64,000 nucleotides of DNA from an uncultured Ruminococcus sp. GTDB taxonomy: Bacteria > Bacillota > Clostridia > Oscillospirales > Ruminococcaceae. The notes under the pieces were generated by a model. It had not been told where the DNA came from. It saw only the letters and a program-made list of their open reading frames with translations, and ran no database searches. The position numbers and the translations under genes were made by a program. The stretch covers positions 49,748 to 113,747 of the forward strand of contig CADALT010000003.1 of the NCBI GenBank assembly GCA_902788785.1, read 5' to 3'. How positions within the stretch are numbered: the first letter of the stretch is position 1; each line of letters opens with the position of its first letter. Positions 44,037 to 51,664 of this stretch are shown here, one piece after another.

Positions 44037-44887
44037 GAACACTGCACCCCTTTTCAAGACTTGCATCGGTGGTCGGCGTGTTGATGGTGCTGATGTTCTG
44101 CCGTTCGCTTGCTGCGGCAGGTGTGGGCATGGTCTGCGGACTGGCGTGTATAGCCATGCAAAACGGCATGAGGTCTTGCTTGAAAGCGCTGGGTCTGACT
44201 TTGCCGCTCTGTGTGCTTTCAGCACTGGTCAATCCGCTGGTATCTCACCGTGGCATGACGGTCCTGCTGTTTGTGAACGACCGTGCATATACCCTTGAAG
44301 CTTTGCTTTTCGGGCTGGAACTCGGGCTGTCCCTGAGCGGTGCGGCACTGTGGTTCATGGTAATGAGGGCGGTGCTTGATGAGCGTGAGATGCTCTATCT
44401 TTTCGGACGGCTGTCACCGAAACTCGCTTTGACGGTCAGCATGACACTTGGGTTTATCCCGAGACTGCTGGCAAAGCACCGCCGTATCCTGTCGGCACAG
44501 CACGGGTCGGGGCTGATGAGGGATAACAGCATCAGCGGCAGAATGGAGAGCGCATCGGCGGTGTATCTTGCCTGCACCTCATGGGCGGCGGAAAATGCGG
44601 CAGCGGCGGCACAGTCAATGAACGCACGCTGTTACGGCATGGAGCGCCTGACTTATTCTGACAGGCGAAAGCTCAGAAAAGGCGATGTGGTATTTTTGTG
44701 CCTGTATTTTATCTTGGTGACAGCGATAGTATATTTCGCTTTAACGGGCGGCACGGACGGCTATTACCCCGTATATGAAATGAGCGGTACGGGGCTGACT
44801 GTATCGTGTACGGCGTGCTGTCTTATGCCTGTAATTTTCATCGGAAAGGAGAGAGCCGCATGGCTGTACTGCACTGCGAAGGGCTGA
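44033..44887 (+). CDS. ecfT: ECF transporter transmembrane subunit EcfT
   Basis: A 284-residue protein with five to six helices. Near residues 160-205 the two coupling helices show AQHGSG and, later, MNARCYGMERL, the latter matching the second Ala-Arg-Gly motif of EcfT (here ARCYG). It connects EcfS with the ATPases. Start overlaps the small DUF4430 gene and its end overlaps ecfA by 28 bases. Confidence 0.85.
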   Translation: MRTLHPFSRLASVVGVLMVLMFCRSLAAAGVGMVCGLACIAMQNGMRSCLKALGLTLPLCVLSALVNPLVSHRGMTVLLFVNDRAYTLEALLFGLELGLSLSGAALWFMVMRAVLDEREMLYLFGRLSPKLALTVSMTLGFIPRLLAKHRRILSAQHGSGLMRDNSISGRMESASAVYLACTSWAAENAAAAAQSMNARCYGMERLTYSDRRKLRKGDVVFLCLYFILVTAIVYFALTGGTDGYYPVYEMSGTGLTVSCTACCLMPVIFIGKERAAWLYCTAKG

Positions 44888-46443
44888 ATTTTTACTATAA
44901 TAAAGCTGATGAGCCTACCCTCAACGACGTTTCCTTTTCGGTGGACGAGGGCGAATTTGTTATGCTCATGGGAGCTTCGGGCTGTGGAAAAACTACGCTT
45001 CTTCGGCTGTTAAAGCCCGAGATAGCGCCGCTTGGCAAGCTTAGGGGCAAGATCGCTGTTTTTGGAAGATCACAGCAAAAGCATGAGCCGACCATCGGCT
45101 ATGTGCCGCAGGACCCCGAGAGCGGATCTGTCAGTGATACTGTACGGGGCGAGGTGTGCTTCGGGGCGGAAAACCTGGGGCTTTCGCCCGAACAGGTCAG
45201 CCGCAGAGTCGCTGAGACTGTCAGTTTTTTCGGCATCGGCAGACTCATGATGCGCAAGCTCAGTGAACTGTCGGGCGGCGAGAAACAGTTGGTCAGCCTG
45301 TGCTCGGTGATGGCGATGCGCCCCGAGATACTGCTGTTGGACGAACCGCTGAGCCGACTTGACCCATTGGCGGCGGCGAATTTTTCGGAGCTTCTGCGCC
45401 GTGTGAACCGAGAACTGGGCACGACGGTCATAATTGCCGAGCATTGCGCCGAACAGCTTTTTGCGGACTGCGATGGTATCATCTTCATGGAGAAGGGCAG
45501 GATAACAGAGAAGATGTCTCCCCGTGAAGCAGCAAAACAGCGCAGTTTTGCAAGCTTTATGCCTGCGGCGGCACAGGTGTTCACGCAGGACGAGTCTGTT
45601 CCTCTGACCGTCAGAGAGGGCAGAGCGGCACTTTTGGCGGCACCGCATCATGACCTTGAACGCAATGCATCTGCAACTTTAGGTGATGAGGTGCTTTGCT
45701 GCTCCGGGCTGAGATTTGCTTACGACCGCAGCGGTGCAGAGCAGGTCAGTGATGCGGATATTTCTCTGCACAGGGGCGAACTGCTGGCGCTCGCAGGTGC
45801 TAACGGCAGTGGCAAGACCACTCTGCTGCGCTGTTTATCGGGTGAACTGCGCCCCTTTGGCGGCAGTATAAAGCTTATGGGCAAATCATTGAAAAAGCGT
45901 GCGGCAGTGCTTGCGGTCCTGCCGCAGGATGCGCAGGATGTGTTCTTGCAGCCGACGGTGGGTGAGGATTACCGCTATGCACTAAAAGCCATGGGACGCT
46001 CCCCCGATGAGGCTGAAAAGATGCTGGAAAAGCTGGGTATAGCCCACCTTGAAAATATGCACCCCTATGACCTTAGCGGCGGTGAACTACAGCGCTGTGC
46101 TCTGGGACGGGTGCTGCTGTGCGAGCCTCGGGTGCTGCTGCTTGATGAACCCACAAAGGGTCTTGACCCCGAAAGCGAGGCTGAAATTGGCAGACTTCTG
46201 CGGCAGCTTTGTGCCGAGGGCGTGGCTTGTCTTGCCGTGACGCACAGCCTGAATTTCGCAGCGAATTATGCCGATACCTGCGGTATATTCTGCGGCGGAA
46301 GAGCGCAGAGCGTATCACCTGCGGCAGAATTTTTCGCCGATGCAGGCTTCTACACCACGGAATCGGGCAGGATAGCACGGGGTATCTCGAAAAACGTATA
46401 TACCGTGGAACAGCTGCGCCTGGCGGCAGGGAGGACGATATGA
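44860..46443 (+). CDS. ecfA: Fused EcfA1-EcfA2 ATPase of an ECF transporter
   Basis: A 527-residue protein with two complete ABC domains. First (1-235): Walker A GASGCGKTT (near 38), signature LSGGEKQ (near 137), Walker B LLLDEPLSRLDP. Second (285-520): Walker A GANGSGKTT (near 314), signature LSGGELQ (near 405), Walker B LLLDEPTKGLDP. In many Firmicutes EcfA1 and EcfA2 are separate; here they are one chain. The ATG at 44860 follows GAAAGGAGAGAG. It would supply energy for the neighbouring EcfT/EcfS. Confidence 0.93.
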   Translation: MAVLHCEGLNFYYNKADEPTLNDVSFSVDEGEFVMLMGASGCGKTTLLRLLKPEIAPLGKLRGKIAVFGRSQQKHEPTIGYVPQDPESGSVSDTVRGEVCFGAENLGLSPEQVSRRVAETVSFFGIGRLMMRKLSELSGGEKQLVSLCSVMAMRPEILLLDEPLSRLDPLAAANFSELLRRVNRELGTTVIIAEHCAEQLFADCDGIIFMEKGRITEKMSPREAAKQRSFASFMPAAAQVFTQDESVPLTVREGRAALLAAPHHDLERNASATLGDEVLCCSGLRFAYDRSGAEQVSDADISLHRGELLALAGANGSGKTTLLRCLSGELRPFGGSIKLMGKSLKKRAAVLAVLPQDAQDVFLQPTVGEDYRYALKAMGRSPDEAEKMLEKLGIAHLENMHPYDLSGGELQRCALGRVLLCEPRVLLLDEPTKGLDPESEAEIGRLLRQLCAEGVACLAVTHSLNFAANYADTCGIFCGGRAQSVSPAAEFFADAGFYTTESGRIARGISKNVYTVEQLRLAAGRTI

Positions 46444-47132
46444 AAAAGTATGTACTTTGGGCGATATTCCTGCTCGGACTTGGGCTTACGGCGGCGGTCG
46501 GAGTATTGTTTTCCGACAGGGGGCTGAGCTGGGCGGCGACCTCTGCGGCGGTGATGGTGTGCGGAGGTTTTTTTGCACACTTCGAGCGCCGTGATGTGCC
46601 CTCGGGTGAGATAGCGCTTGCGGCGGTGATGACGGCGCTGGCGGTCACCGGCAGGGTGGTATTTGCAGCCTTGCCTGCATTTAAGCCCTGCGCTGCGGTC
46701 ATAATACTTGCAGGGATATACTTGGGCTCGGGGCAGGGCTTTATGATAGGTGCACTGACGGCGCTGGTCTCGAACTTTTTCTTTTCCCAGGGGATATGGA
46801 CACCTTTCCAGATGATAGTCTGGGGGCTTACGGGGCTGATCTCGGGGCTTTTGGGGAAGTATCTGAAAAAGAAAAAGCTGCTTTTGTGCCTGTACGGAAT
46901 GCTGGCAGGGCTGTGCTATTCGCTGTCCATGGATATGTGCAGTATGTTCTGGATGGACGGCAGCTTTGAGCCCGAACGTTTCATTGGGCTAACACTTACT
47001 TCAGCTTGGTTCACGGTTGGTTATATTTTTTCTAACTGCGTTTTCCTTCTCATTTTTGTACAACCTGCTGAAAGGATATTTTCGAGACTGCACGACAAAT
47101 ACGGCATTGGAAGCATATCTTCTGATGCATAA
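46440..47132 (+). CDS. ECF transporter substrate-binding subunit (EcfS)
   Basis: A 230-residue protein with six or more helices. The first 70 residues hold two extra helices, then the S-component core with TGRVVFAALPAFKP, GIYLGSGQGFMIGALTALVSNFFFSQGIWTPFQM and a WGLTGLISGLLG helix. This belongs to the group of S components found next to DUF4430 genes; its substrate is not fixed by sequence, and corrinoid is my leading guess. It starts on the ecfA stop (ATGA) and ends the cluster. A short hairpin CCATGT/ACATGG (47134-47153) follows. Confidence 0.85.
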   Translation: MKKYVLWAIFLLGLGLTAAVGVLFSDRGLSWAATSAAVMVCGGFFAHFERRDVPSGEIALAAVMTALAVTGRVVFAALPAFKPCAAVIILAGIYLGSGQGFMIGALTALVSNFFFSQGIWTPFQMIVWGLTGLISGLLGKYLKKKKLLLCLYGMLAGLCYSLSMDMCSMFWMDGSFEPERFIGLTLTSAWFTVGYIFSNCVFLLIFVQPAERIFSRLHDKYGIGSISSDA

Positions 47133-47279
47133 ACCATGTAAACGATAACATGGCGAAAAATCTTGATGTTGAAATTTTATCCTTTTTTATTGCAAATCGG
47201 GTGTTGCTATTTTAACCTGATTTTTAGCTTGAATTTAAGCGCTTAACGGTTAACGAAGATTAACTTTATGAACAAATAA

Positions 47280-47393
47280 AGACAGGGCAGGGGAGCCTTG
47301 GGTCAGGCTTGCAGCGAGACCCTTTCCGAAACGCTGCAAGCCCGTAACGAGTGCGTTTTCGGTAAGCTCCTCTGCCCTGTCTTCATGACAGGG
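47280..47393 (-). other. Large structured inverted repeat with competing hairpins
   Basis: Outer arms 47280-47299 and 47364-47382 (AGACAGGGCAG...CTGCCCTGTCT) enclose an 11-bp perfect stem GGCTTGCAGCG (47306-47316) / CGCTGCAAGCC (47332-47342). The right outer arm can instead pair with GACAGGG (47387-47393) around a 5-base loop. On the minus strand the structure ends in TTTATTT and could terminate the DUF378 transcript. The rest of the 269-base gap holds only AT-rich sequence and a TTAAGCGCTTAA palindrome (47235-47246). Confidence 0.75.
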
Positions 47394-47401
47394 CGGTGTG
47401 A

Positions 47402-47611
47402 CTAAGCTGCGTCGGCAAGCAGTTCTCTGTCCTTGAAGAACAGAGAGATGCACCATACCGCAGAGATAGCCACCAGTGTGTAGACTATCCTCGACAGGAA
47501 AGCGCCCTGTCCGCCGAAAATGAAAGCTACCAAGTCAAATTCAAATATACCCAGCAGACCCCAGTTCAAGCCGCCGATTATCAGAAGCGCCAGTGCTATC
47601 CTATCCAGCAT
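47402..47611 (-). CDS. DUF378 small membrane protein
   Basis: A 69-residue protein with two membrane helices. DRIALALLIIGGLNWGLLGIF and the second helix RIVYTLVAISAVW are typical of DUF378 (YuzA-like). Function unknown. ATG 47611 follows AAAGGA by about ten bases; a TTG three bases upstream is possible. Confidence 0.85.
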   Translation of the reverse strand: MLDRIALALLIIGGLNWGLLGIFEFDLVAFIFGGQGAFLSRIVYTLVAISAVWCISLFFKDRELLADAA

Positions 47612-47918
47612 CAATGATCATTCCTTTCTTTCGGCGTATTTACGCCGTTGCTGATTATAGTATGGTCGGCAGTCAAAGGTTTATTCATAAATTGCACAGC
47701 AATTTTTGGTAAGTTGATATTACTAAAACCTCATGTACCTGCAAAATATATAAAAATATGAAACTAAATTCGATGCCCTCATTTGTTAAGAAATATAAAG
47801 AAATAAATCATATTATATGGATAAATTCGGAAGGGTATGTGATGTGCATACGCAAAAAAATGAAATTTGTGCATATTGCCGAATTTTGCGAATCCCGAGA
47901 TTTTTTTCGCAAGAACTA

Positions 47919-47947
47919 TTGACTTTTAGAGCAAAATAGTTTATACT
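47919..47947 (+). promoter_or_regulatory. Strong sigma-A promoter with no gene behind it
   Basis: TTGACT (47919-47924), 17-bp spacer, TATACT (47942-47947), preceded by AT-rich sequence. The only thing before the terminator at 48050 is noncoding DNA. The rest of the gap 47615-47918 shows AT-rich DNA and short inverted repeats (for example AAATTCGG 47823-47830 with CCGAATTT 47879-47886). Confidence 0.75.
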
Positions 47948-47953
47948 ATAGAT

Positions 47954-48079
47954 GGTGTTAAGGACATCAGATAATATTTGATCGATTTAACATCCGTTTT
48001 GTTGTCTCCTTTCTTTTGTTCTACACATAGTTTTTTTGTTTTATTTTCCGCAGGTCACCGTTGACCTGCTTATTTTTTT
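47954..48079 (+). ncRNA. Candidate small RNA with anti-Shine-Dalgarno tract
   Basis: About 126 bases between the promoter above and a canonical terminator (GCAGGTC 48050-48056, GACCTGC 48063-48069, then TTATTTTTTT). The 5' part folds GATG..GTTAA..ATCA with TTGAT..TTTAAC..ATC (47951-47993). It is followed by an unpaired pyrimidine run including CTCCTTTC (48006-48013), the complement of the ribosome site GAAAGGAG. There is no convincing open frame. A trans-acting repressor of translation is a reasonable guess; no known family name is claimed. Confidence 0.6.
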
Positions 48080-48118
48080 GTCTGAAAAAATTATATGCAT
48101 TTATCTATAGTATATACG

Positions 48119-48160
48119 AACGTCCCCGAACTGCCGCACAGCAGTCCGAGGACGTTTTTT
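48119..48160 (+). terminator. Second terminator-type hairpin between sRNA and feoA
   Basis: AACGTCC (48119-48125) pairs with GGACGTT (48150-48156), extended by AACTGC/GCAGTC inside, followed by TTTTTT. Could back up the sRNA terminator. Confidence 0.7.
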
Positions 48161-48369
48161 CAAATGATTATTCTTTGTGCCATACCGTGGCTGATGGCGA
48201 CACGTTCGTTTTTGACGGTCACTATTAGGTTGCCGTCTATGGTGTTTATCACCTGCACCGAGCTGCCCGGTTCAAACCCCAGCAGTTCAAGATGCTTTTT
48301 CATCTCGGGCGCACCGCCCAGTTTCTTTACCGTGTAGGTCTTGCCTGTATCTGCCAATGAAAGCGGCAT
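48160..48369 (-). CDS. feoA: FeoA-domain protein
   Basis: A 69-residue SH3-like protein: MPLSLADTGKTYTVKKLGG, LLGFEPGSSVQVI and NLIVTVKNERVAISHGMAQRI are FeoA landmarks. FeoA helps the ferrous iron channel FeoB; no feoB is adjacent, so it may act on a distant FeoB or be an orphan. ATG 48369 is preceded by GGAGGG at eight bases. It has a consensus promoter and an operator-like palindrome. Confidence 0.9.
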   Translation of the reverse strand: MPLSLADTGKTYTVKKLGGAPEMKKHLELLGFEPGSSVQVINTIDGNLIVTVKNERVAISHGMAQRIII

Positions 48370-48419
48370 TGATGTATCCCTCCGTTTACTGTAAGTATCC
48401 AAACCTATTTTCATTATAG

Positions 48420-48437
48420 TTAGTTTTAACAAACTAA
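48420..48437. promoter_or_regulatory. Candidate DtxR-family operator upstream of feoA
   Basis: Perfect palindrome TTAGTTT-TAAC-AAACTAA just downstream of the -10, where a bound repressor would block start of transcription. It resembles DtxR/IdeR-type sites in its TTAG...CTAA ends. Confidence 0.6.
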
Positions 48438-48441
48438 TCGT

Positions 48442-48470
48442 ATTATACTACTTTTTTGAAATAAAGTCAA
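48442..48470 (-). promoter_or_regulatory. feoA promoter
   Basis: Minus strand TTGACT (48470-48465), 17-bp spacer, TATAAT (48447-48442). Confidence 0.85.
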
Positions 48471-48491
48471 GAGACTTATGCTGCATTTTGG

Positions 48492-48526
48492 AAAAAACGG
48501 ATACTGTCAGCTGAAAAACAGTATCC
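48492..48526 (-). terminator. Terminator of the histidine kinase gene
   Basis: GGATACTGT (48499-48507) pairs with ACAGTATCC (48518-48526), followed on the minus strand by GTTTTTT. Confidence 0.85.
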
Positions 48527-48527
48527 G

Positions 48528-49601
48528 CTAGTCGGCATTATTCTTTTTGGGTATGGTCATAAATATGCGGAAACCCTCGGGGGAGGGAGTGAAATTTATC
48601 ACGCCGCCTGCGCTGCGAGCCCTTTCCTGCATATTTTCAAGCCCGATGCCCGTCTGCGATATTTTGGTACAGCTGCCGTTATCCTGTATCAGCAGCCGAT
48701 AGAAAGCAGGGTGCTCCTGTACGGAGATAAGTATTTTGTCGCCGTTAGAATGCTTTACCGCATTGGAAAGACTCTCTTTGATAACCCCCAGTATGCACAG
48801 CTTTATCCTGCCGGGCATATCGCTGTCTGTATCCATATCCAGCTTTACCTCAAAACGTTCGTCAACGGTGCGTATGCTGTCCTTGATGCTTTTTTCGAGG
48901 TCGATGGAGTCGTCGTACAGGTCGTGTACACTGCTGCGGATACTGGTCATGGCGGTATCCAGGGTATTTTTCAGGCTTTCGAGGGGTTCTTTCATATCCT
49001 CATCTTTGTTTATTACTATCAGCGCACCTGCCTGCAAAAGCGAACGTGTCAGCATATGCCCCACGTTGTCGTGTATCTCACGGGCGATGCGGTTGCGCTC
49101 TTTTAGGGTAGCTATGTGTATCTCGCTGTCCTGTGCCAGAGTGATGGCTTCGTTGCGGTCACGCAGGGCGAGGTTGTTCTCGGCGGCATCGTCCCTCATC
49201 TGCTGCAGGGTATCGACTTTTTTCTCCAGTTTTGAAACTCGGCTGAACATTATAATAGCCACCGCAAAGCCCACCACAGCAAAGCATATCCTGCTGACAT
49301 TCAGCGGATGTATCATGAAGGCTGCCGCAGGAAGCAGGAGTATTGGCTTTTTCTCCCACAGGGCATCATACATCAAAAGGGGCATCATATTCAGCATCTC
49401 GGGCATGATGCCGCATAGTGCGGCGCAGCAGGCGATGAGTACCCATGCGGCTTTTCTGCCTGCCCAGACCTGTGCCAATGATGACACGGTCACTGCAATG
49501 AGTGCGGCGATGATGAGCGTTATATTCTGTGCCGAATAAATCAGCCCCATCAGGCAGACCAGCAATATCCCTATTTTTTCAAAAAGTCTGTTAATATGCA
49601 C
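48528..49601 (-). CDS. Sensor histidine kinase, NarL/DesK type
   Basis: A 357-residue kinase. Four to five N-terminal helices (about 8-130), a coiled linker (KLEKKVDTLQQMRDDAAENN), a HisKA_3 dimerisation domain with phospho-His in REIHDNVGHMLT (near 197), and an HATPase domain with KESLSNAVKHS (near 275), DNGSC and GIGLENMQERA. The start is GTG at 49601 behind AAAGGGG. No response regulator is adjacent; the only NarL-type regulator in the window is at 62158-62784. Input signal unknown. Confidence 0.9.
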   Translation of the reverse strand: MHINRLFEKIGILLVCLMGLIYSAQNITLIIAALIAVTVSSLAQVWAGRKAAWVLIACCAALCGIMPEMLNMMPLLMYDALWEKKPILLLPAAAFMIHPLNVSRICFAVVGFAVAIIMFSRVSKLEKKVDTLQQMRDDAAENNLALRDRNEAITLAQDSEIHIATLKERNRIAREIHDNVGHMLTRSLLQAGALIVINKDEDMKEPLESLKNTLDTAMTSIRSSVHDLYDDSIDLEKSIKDSIRTVDERFEVKLDMDTDSDMPGRIKLCILGVIKESLSNAVKHSNGDKILISVQEHPAFYRLLIQDNGSCTKISQTGIGLENMQERARSAGGVINFTPSPEGFRIFMTIPKKNNAD

Positions 49602-49620
49602 TCACCCCTTTCCATAGGAT

Positions 49621-49649
49621 ATTATACTATATTTTAATGCAAAAGTAAA
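49621..49649 (-). promoter_or_regulatory. Promoter of the histidine kinase gene
   Basis: Minus strand TTTACT (49649-49644), 17-bp spacer, TATAAT (49626-49621). Confidence 0.75.
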
Positions 49650-49662
49650 GCTGTGCCTTGGC

Positions 49663-49691
49663 AAAAAAAGTCTCCCCGTGCAGGGAGACTT
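49663..49691 (-). terminator. Terminator of the LRR-dockerin gene
   Basis: AAGTCTCCC (49668-49676) pairs with GGGAGACTT (49683-49691), followed on the minus strand by a run of T. Confidence 0.85.
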
Positions 49692-49698
49692 CTTCTTG

Positions 49699-51474
49699 TC
49701 AGACTATTGCTTTTATGCCCTTTATGTGGGACGCTACCAGTGCTATATCCGTAACATTTATATAGCCGTCGCCGTTGACATCTCCCTTGTTGAAGCTTTC
49801 GTCCTCGCCGGATGTGGTATCCTGATCTGTGGTCTGGGTATCGTCGGGCTTTGATGTATCATCGGGCTTGCCGTCGCTCTTAGAGCTGCTGTTATCAGCC
49901 TTGGAACTGTCGTCCTTCTTGCTGTCGTTATTTGAGCTGCTGTTGTCAGCCTTGGAGCTGTCGTCCTTCTTGCCGTCGTTCTTTGACTCGGTACTGTCGG
50001 TCTTCGATGTAGTGCTGTCATCATTCTTATCTTCGTCAAGAGGAATGAATTCCAGCTCATTGTCCTTGGCGTACTTTTCGGCTGCGGTGTTCTTGTAGCC
50101 CTTTATGGCTGTTTTGACTTTATCTTCCTGACCGAACAGGCTGTAATATCCGATAGATCTCTCGCCTATATCCGTAACGCTCTTGGGGAGAGTTATCTCG
50201 GTGAGATTTGCGCAGTTGATGAATGCGTTTGCACCGATCTTTGTAACGCCGTCGGGCACGGTAATGGTCTTTGTGCCTGCCACGCCCATAAATGCACCAT
50301 CTCCGATGGCGGTAACAGCATTATCCTCCAGCTTATCGGGGATCATCACATCGCTGCCGTAGCCTGTAAACTTGACTATCTCTGCGCCGTCTTCGGTAAG
50401 CTTGTACTGATAATCACCTGCGATATAGACGAAGGTAAAGCCGTTATCCTTGGCGTAGGTCTCGGCAGCGCTGTCCTTATGACCGTAGATGGTGAAATTT
50501 TTGATCTTGACAGCGCCCATCTTCAGGGGTATCACGCTTGTTATGCCTTGCCTGTAGCCTAAGGCTTTATCGCCTATTTCCGTTACGCTCTGCGGTATGG
50601 TTATGTTCTGCATATTCGGGCAGGCATAAAAGCTTCTTTCGCCTATTTTTGTAAGAGTTTCGGGCAGTTTCACACTGCTGAGTTTTATATCTGTGTTTGC
50701 AGACTTTGTGCCGTCGAAAGCATTGTCAGCTATCTCTTTGACCTCGTCGCTGCTGAAATCATTGGCTATATTTAAGCTTTCGGCATTGCCGTTATATTTC
50801 ATTATGACCACGGATTTATCGGGGTTTGAACGGTACTCGTAGTCGCCGTGGACGTAGTTTAGGTATTCGTAATCAAATTCGTTGTCTTTTGCATAAGTCT
50901 CGCCTGGTGAATTCGGATAGCAGAATATCTTGAAATCGCTGACCTTAGGGTAAGTGACGGTTATGCCATGACCGCTTTTCTTCGGAGTAAGCTTTATTGT
51001 ATAACCGAAAGCCCTTGTGCCTATCTCTGTGCACTGGTCGGGTATCTTCACGGATTTAAGGCTGGGGCAGCTTAAAAAGGCTGAGTCACCTACCGATGAA
51101 AGAAATGTTGGCAAGGTCACGTTCTCCAGTGCGGAACAGCCGTTGAAAGCGTTCTCCATGATGTATCGTACACTTTCGGGTACGGTCACGCTTTTGATGT
51201 CGGTATTCGATTTGAAAGCCTCAACACCGATGATGGTGACCTTCTTGCCGTCTATGGTGTCGGGTATCGATACATCGGTATCTGTGCCCTTGTAGCCTCT
51301 GATGGTGATGCTGCCCGTTTCCTCAACAGTGTATTCAAATCCGCCGTATTCCTCCAACGGCGCAGCGCTTGCAGTTACCACGAACGGTGCGGCATCTATA
51401 CTGCCGATAACGCTGCCTGCTCCGAATACCATCATAAGAGCCATTACACTTGCCACAATCTTTTTGCTTCTCAT
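49699..51474 (-). CDS. Secreted BspA-type leucine-rich-repeat protein with half dockerin
   Basis: A 591-residue exported protein: signal peptide (about 1-38, ending TASA), LRR_5 repeats in three blocks (75-170, 240-310, 380-450), each closed by a tag like HGITV..YAKDNEF, then a low-complexity linker (480-560) built of Ser/Asp/Lys repeats (KADNSSS, KKDDSS), and a C-terminal segment with one calcium loop DVNGDGYINVTD and helix VASHIKGIKAIV. A complete dockerin has two such loops; this one has only the last, so cohesin binding is uncertain. Monocistronic, with consensus promoter and terminator. Confidence 0.85.
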   Translation of the reverse strand: MRSKKIVASVMALMMVFGAGSVIGSIDAAPFVVTASAAPLEEYGGFEYTVEETGSITIRGYKGTDTDVSIPDTIDGKKVTIIGVEAFKSNTDIKSVTVPESVRYIMENAFNGCSALENVTLPTFLSSVGDSAFLSCPSLKSVKIPDQCTEIGTRAFGYTIKLTPKKSGHGITVTYPKVSDFKIFCYPNSPGETYAKDNEFDYEYLNYVHGDYEYRSNPDKSVVIMKYNGNAESLNIANDFSSDEVKEIADNAFDGTKSANTDIKLSSVKLPETLTKIGERSFYACPNMQNITIPQSVTEIGDKALGYRQGITSVIPLKMGAVKIKNFTIYGHKDSAAETYAKDNGFTFVYIAGDYQYKLTEDGAEIVKFTGYGSDVMIPDKLEDNAVTAIGDGAFMGVAGTKTITVPDGVTKIGANAFINCANLTEITLPKSVTDIGERSIGYYSLFGQEDKVKTAIKGYKNTAAEKYAKDNELEFIPLDEDKNDDSTTSKTDSTESKNDGKKDDSSKADNSSSNNDSKKDDSSKADNSSSKSDGKPDDTSKPDDTQTTDQDTTSGEDESFNKGDVNGDGYINVTDIALVASHIKGIKAIV

Positions 51475-51520
51475 AATAATTTACCTCCGATCTGAATTTA
51501 TAATAAATTGTGTCCAGTTT

Positions 51521-51549
51521 ATTATAACATATATCACAAATTATGTCAA
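51521..51549 (-). promoter_or_regulatory. Promoter of the LRR-dockerin gene
   Basis: Perfect consensus on the minus strand: TTGACA (51549-51544), 17-bp spacer, TATAAT (51526-51521). Confidence 0.9.
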
Positions 51550-51624
51550 TGGTGAATAAATTGTTACGGGGATATTCCGTATCGGGCGGCATGGATATAG
51601 AAATTTTAATATGCAAATACATAT

Positions 51625-51657
51625 AAAAAGACTCCTGCGGTTCATCCGCAGAAGTCT
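51625..51657 (-). terminator. Terminator of the pseudouridine synthase gene
   Basis: AGACT-CCTGCGG pairs with CCGCAGA-AGTCT (51629-51657), followed on the minus strand by TTTTTATAT. Confidence 0.85.
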
Positions 51658-51664
51658 GATGACA

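Noticed and set aside
47280-47393. tRNA or T-box
   Set aside because: No tRNA arms, anticodon loop or T-box core; it is a plain nested inverted repeat.
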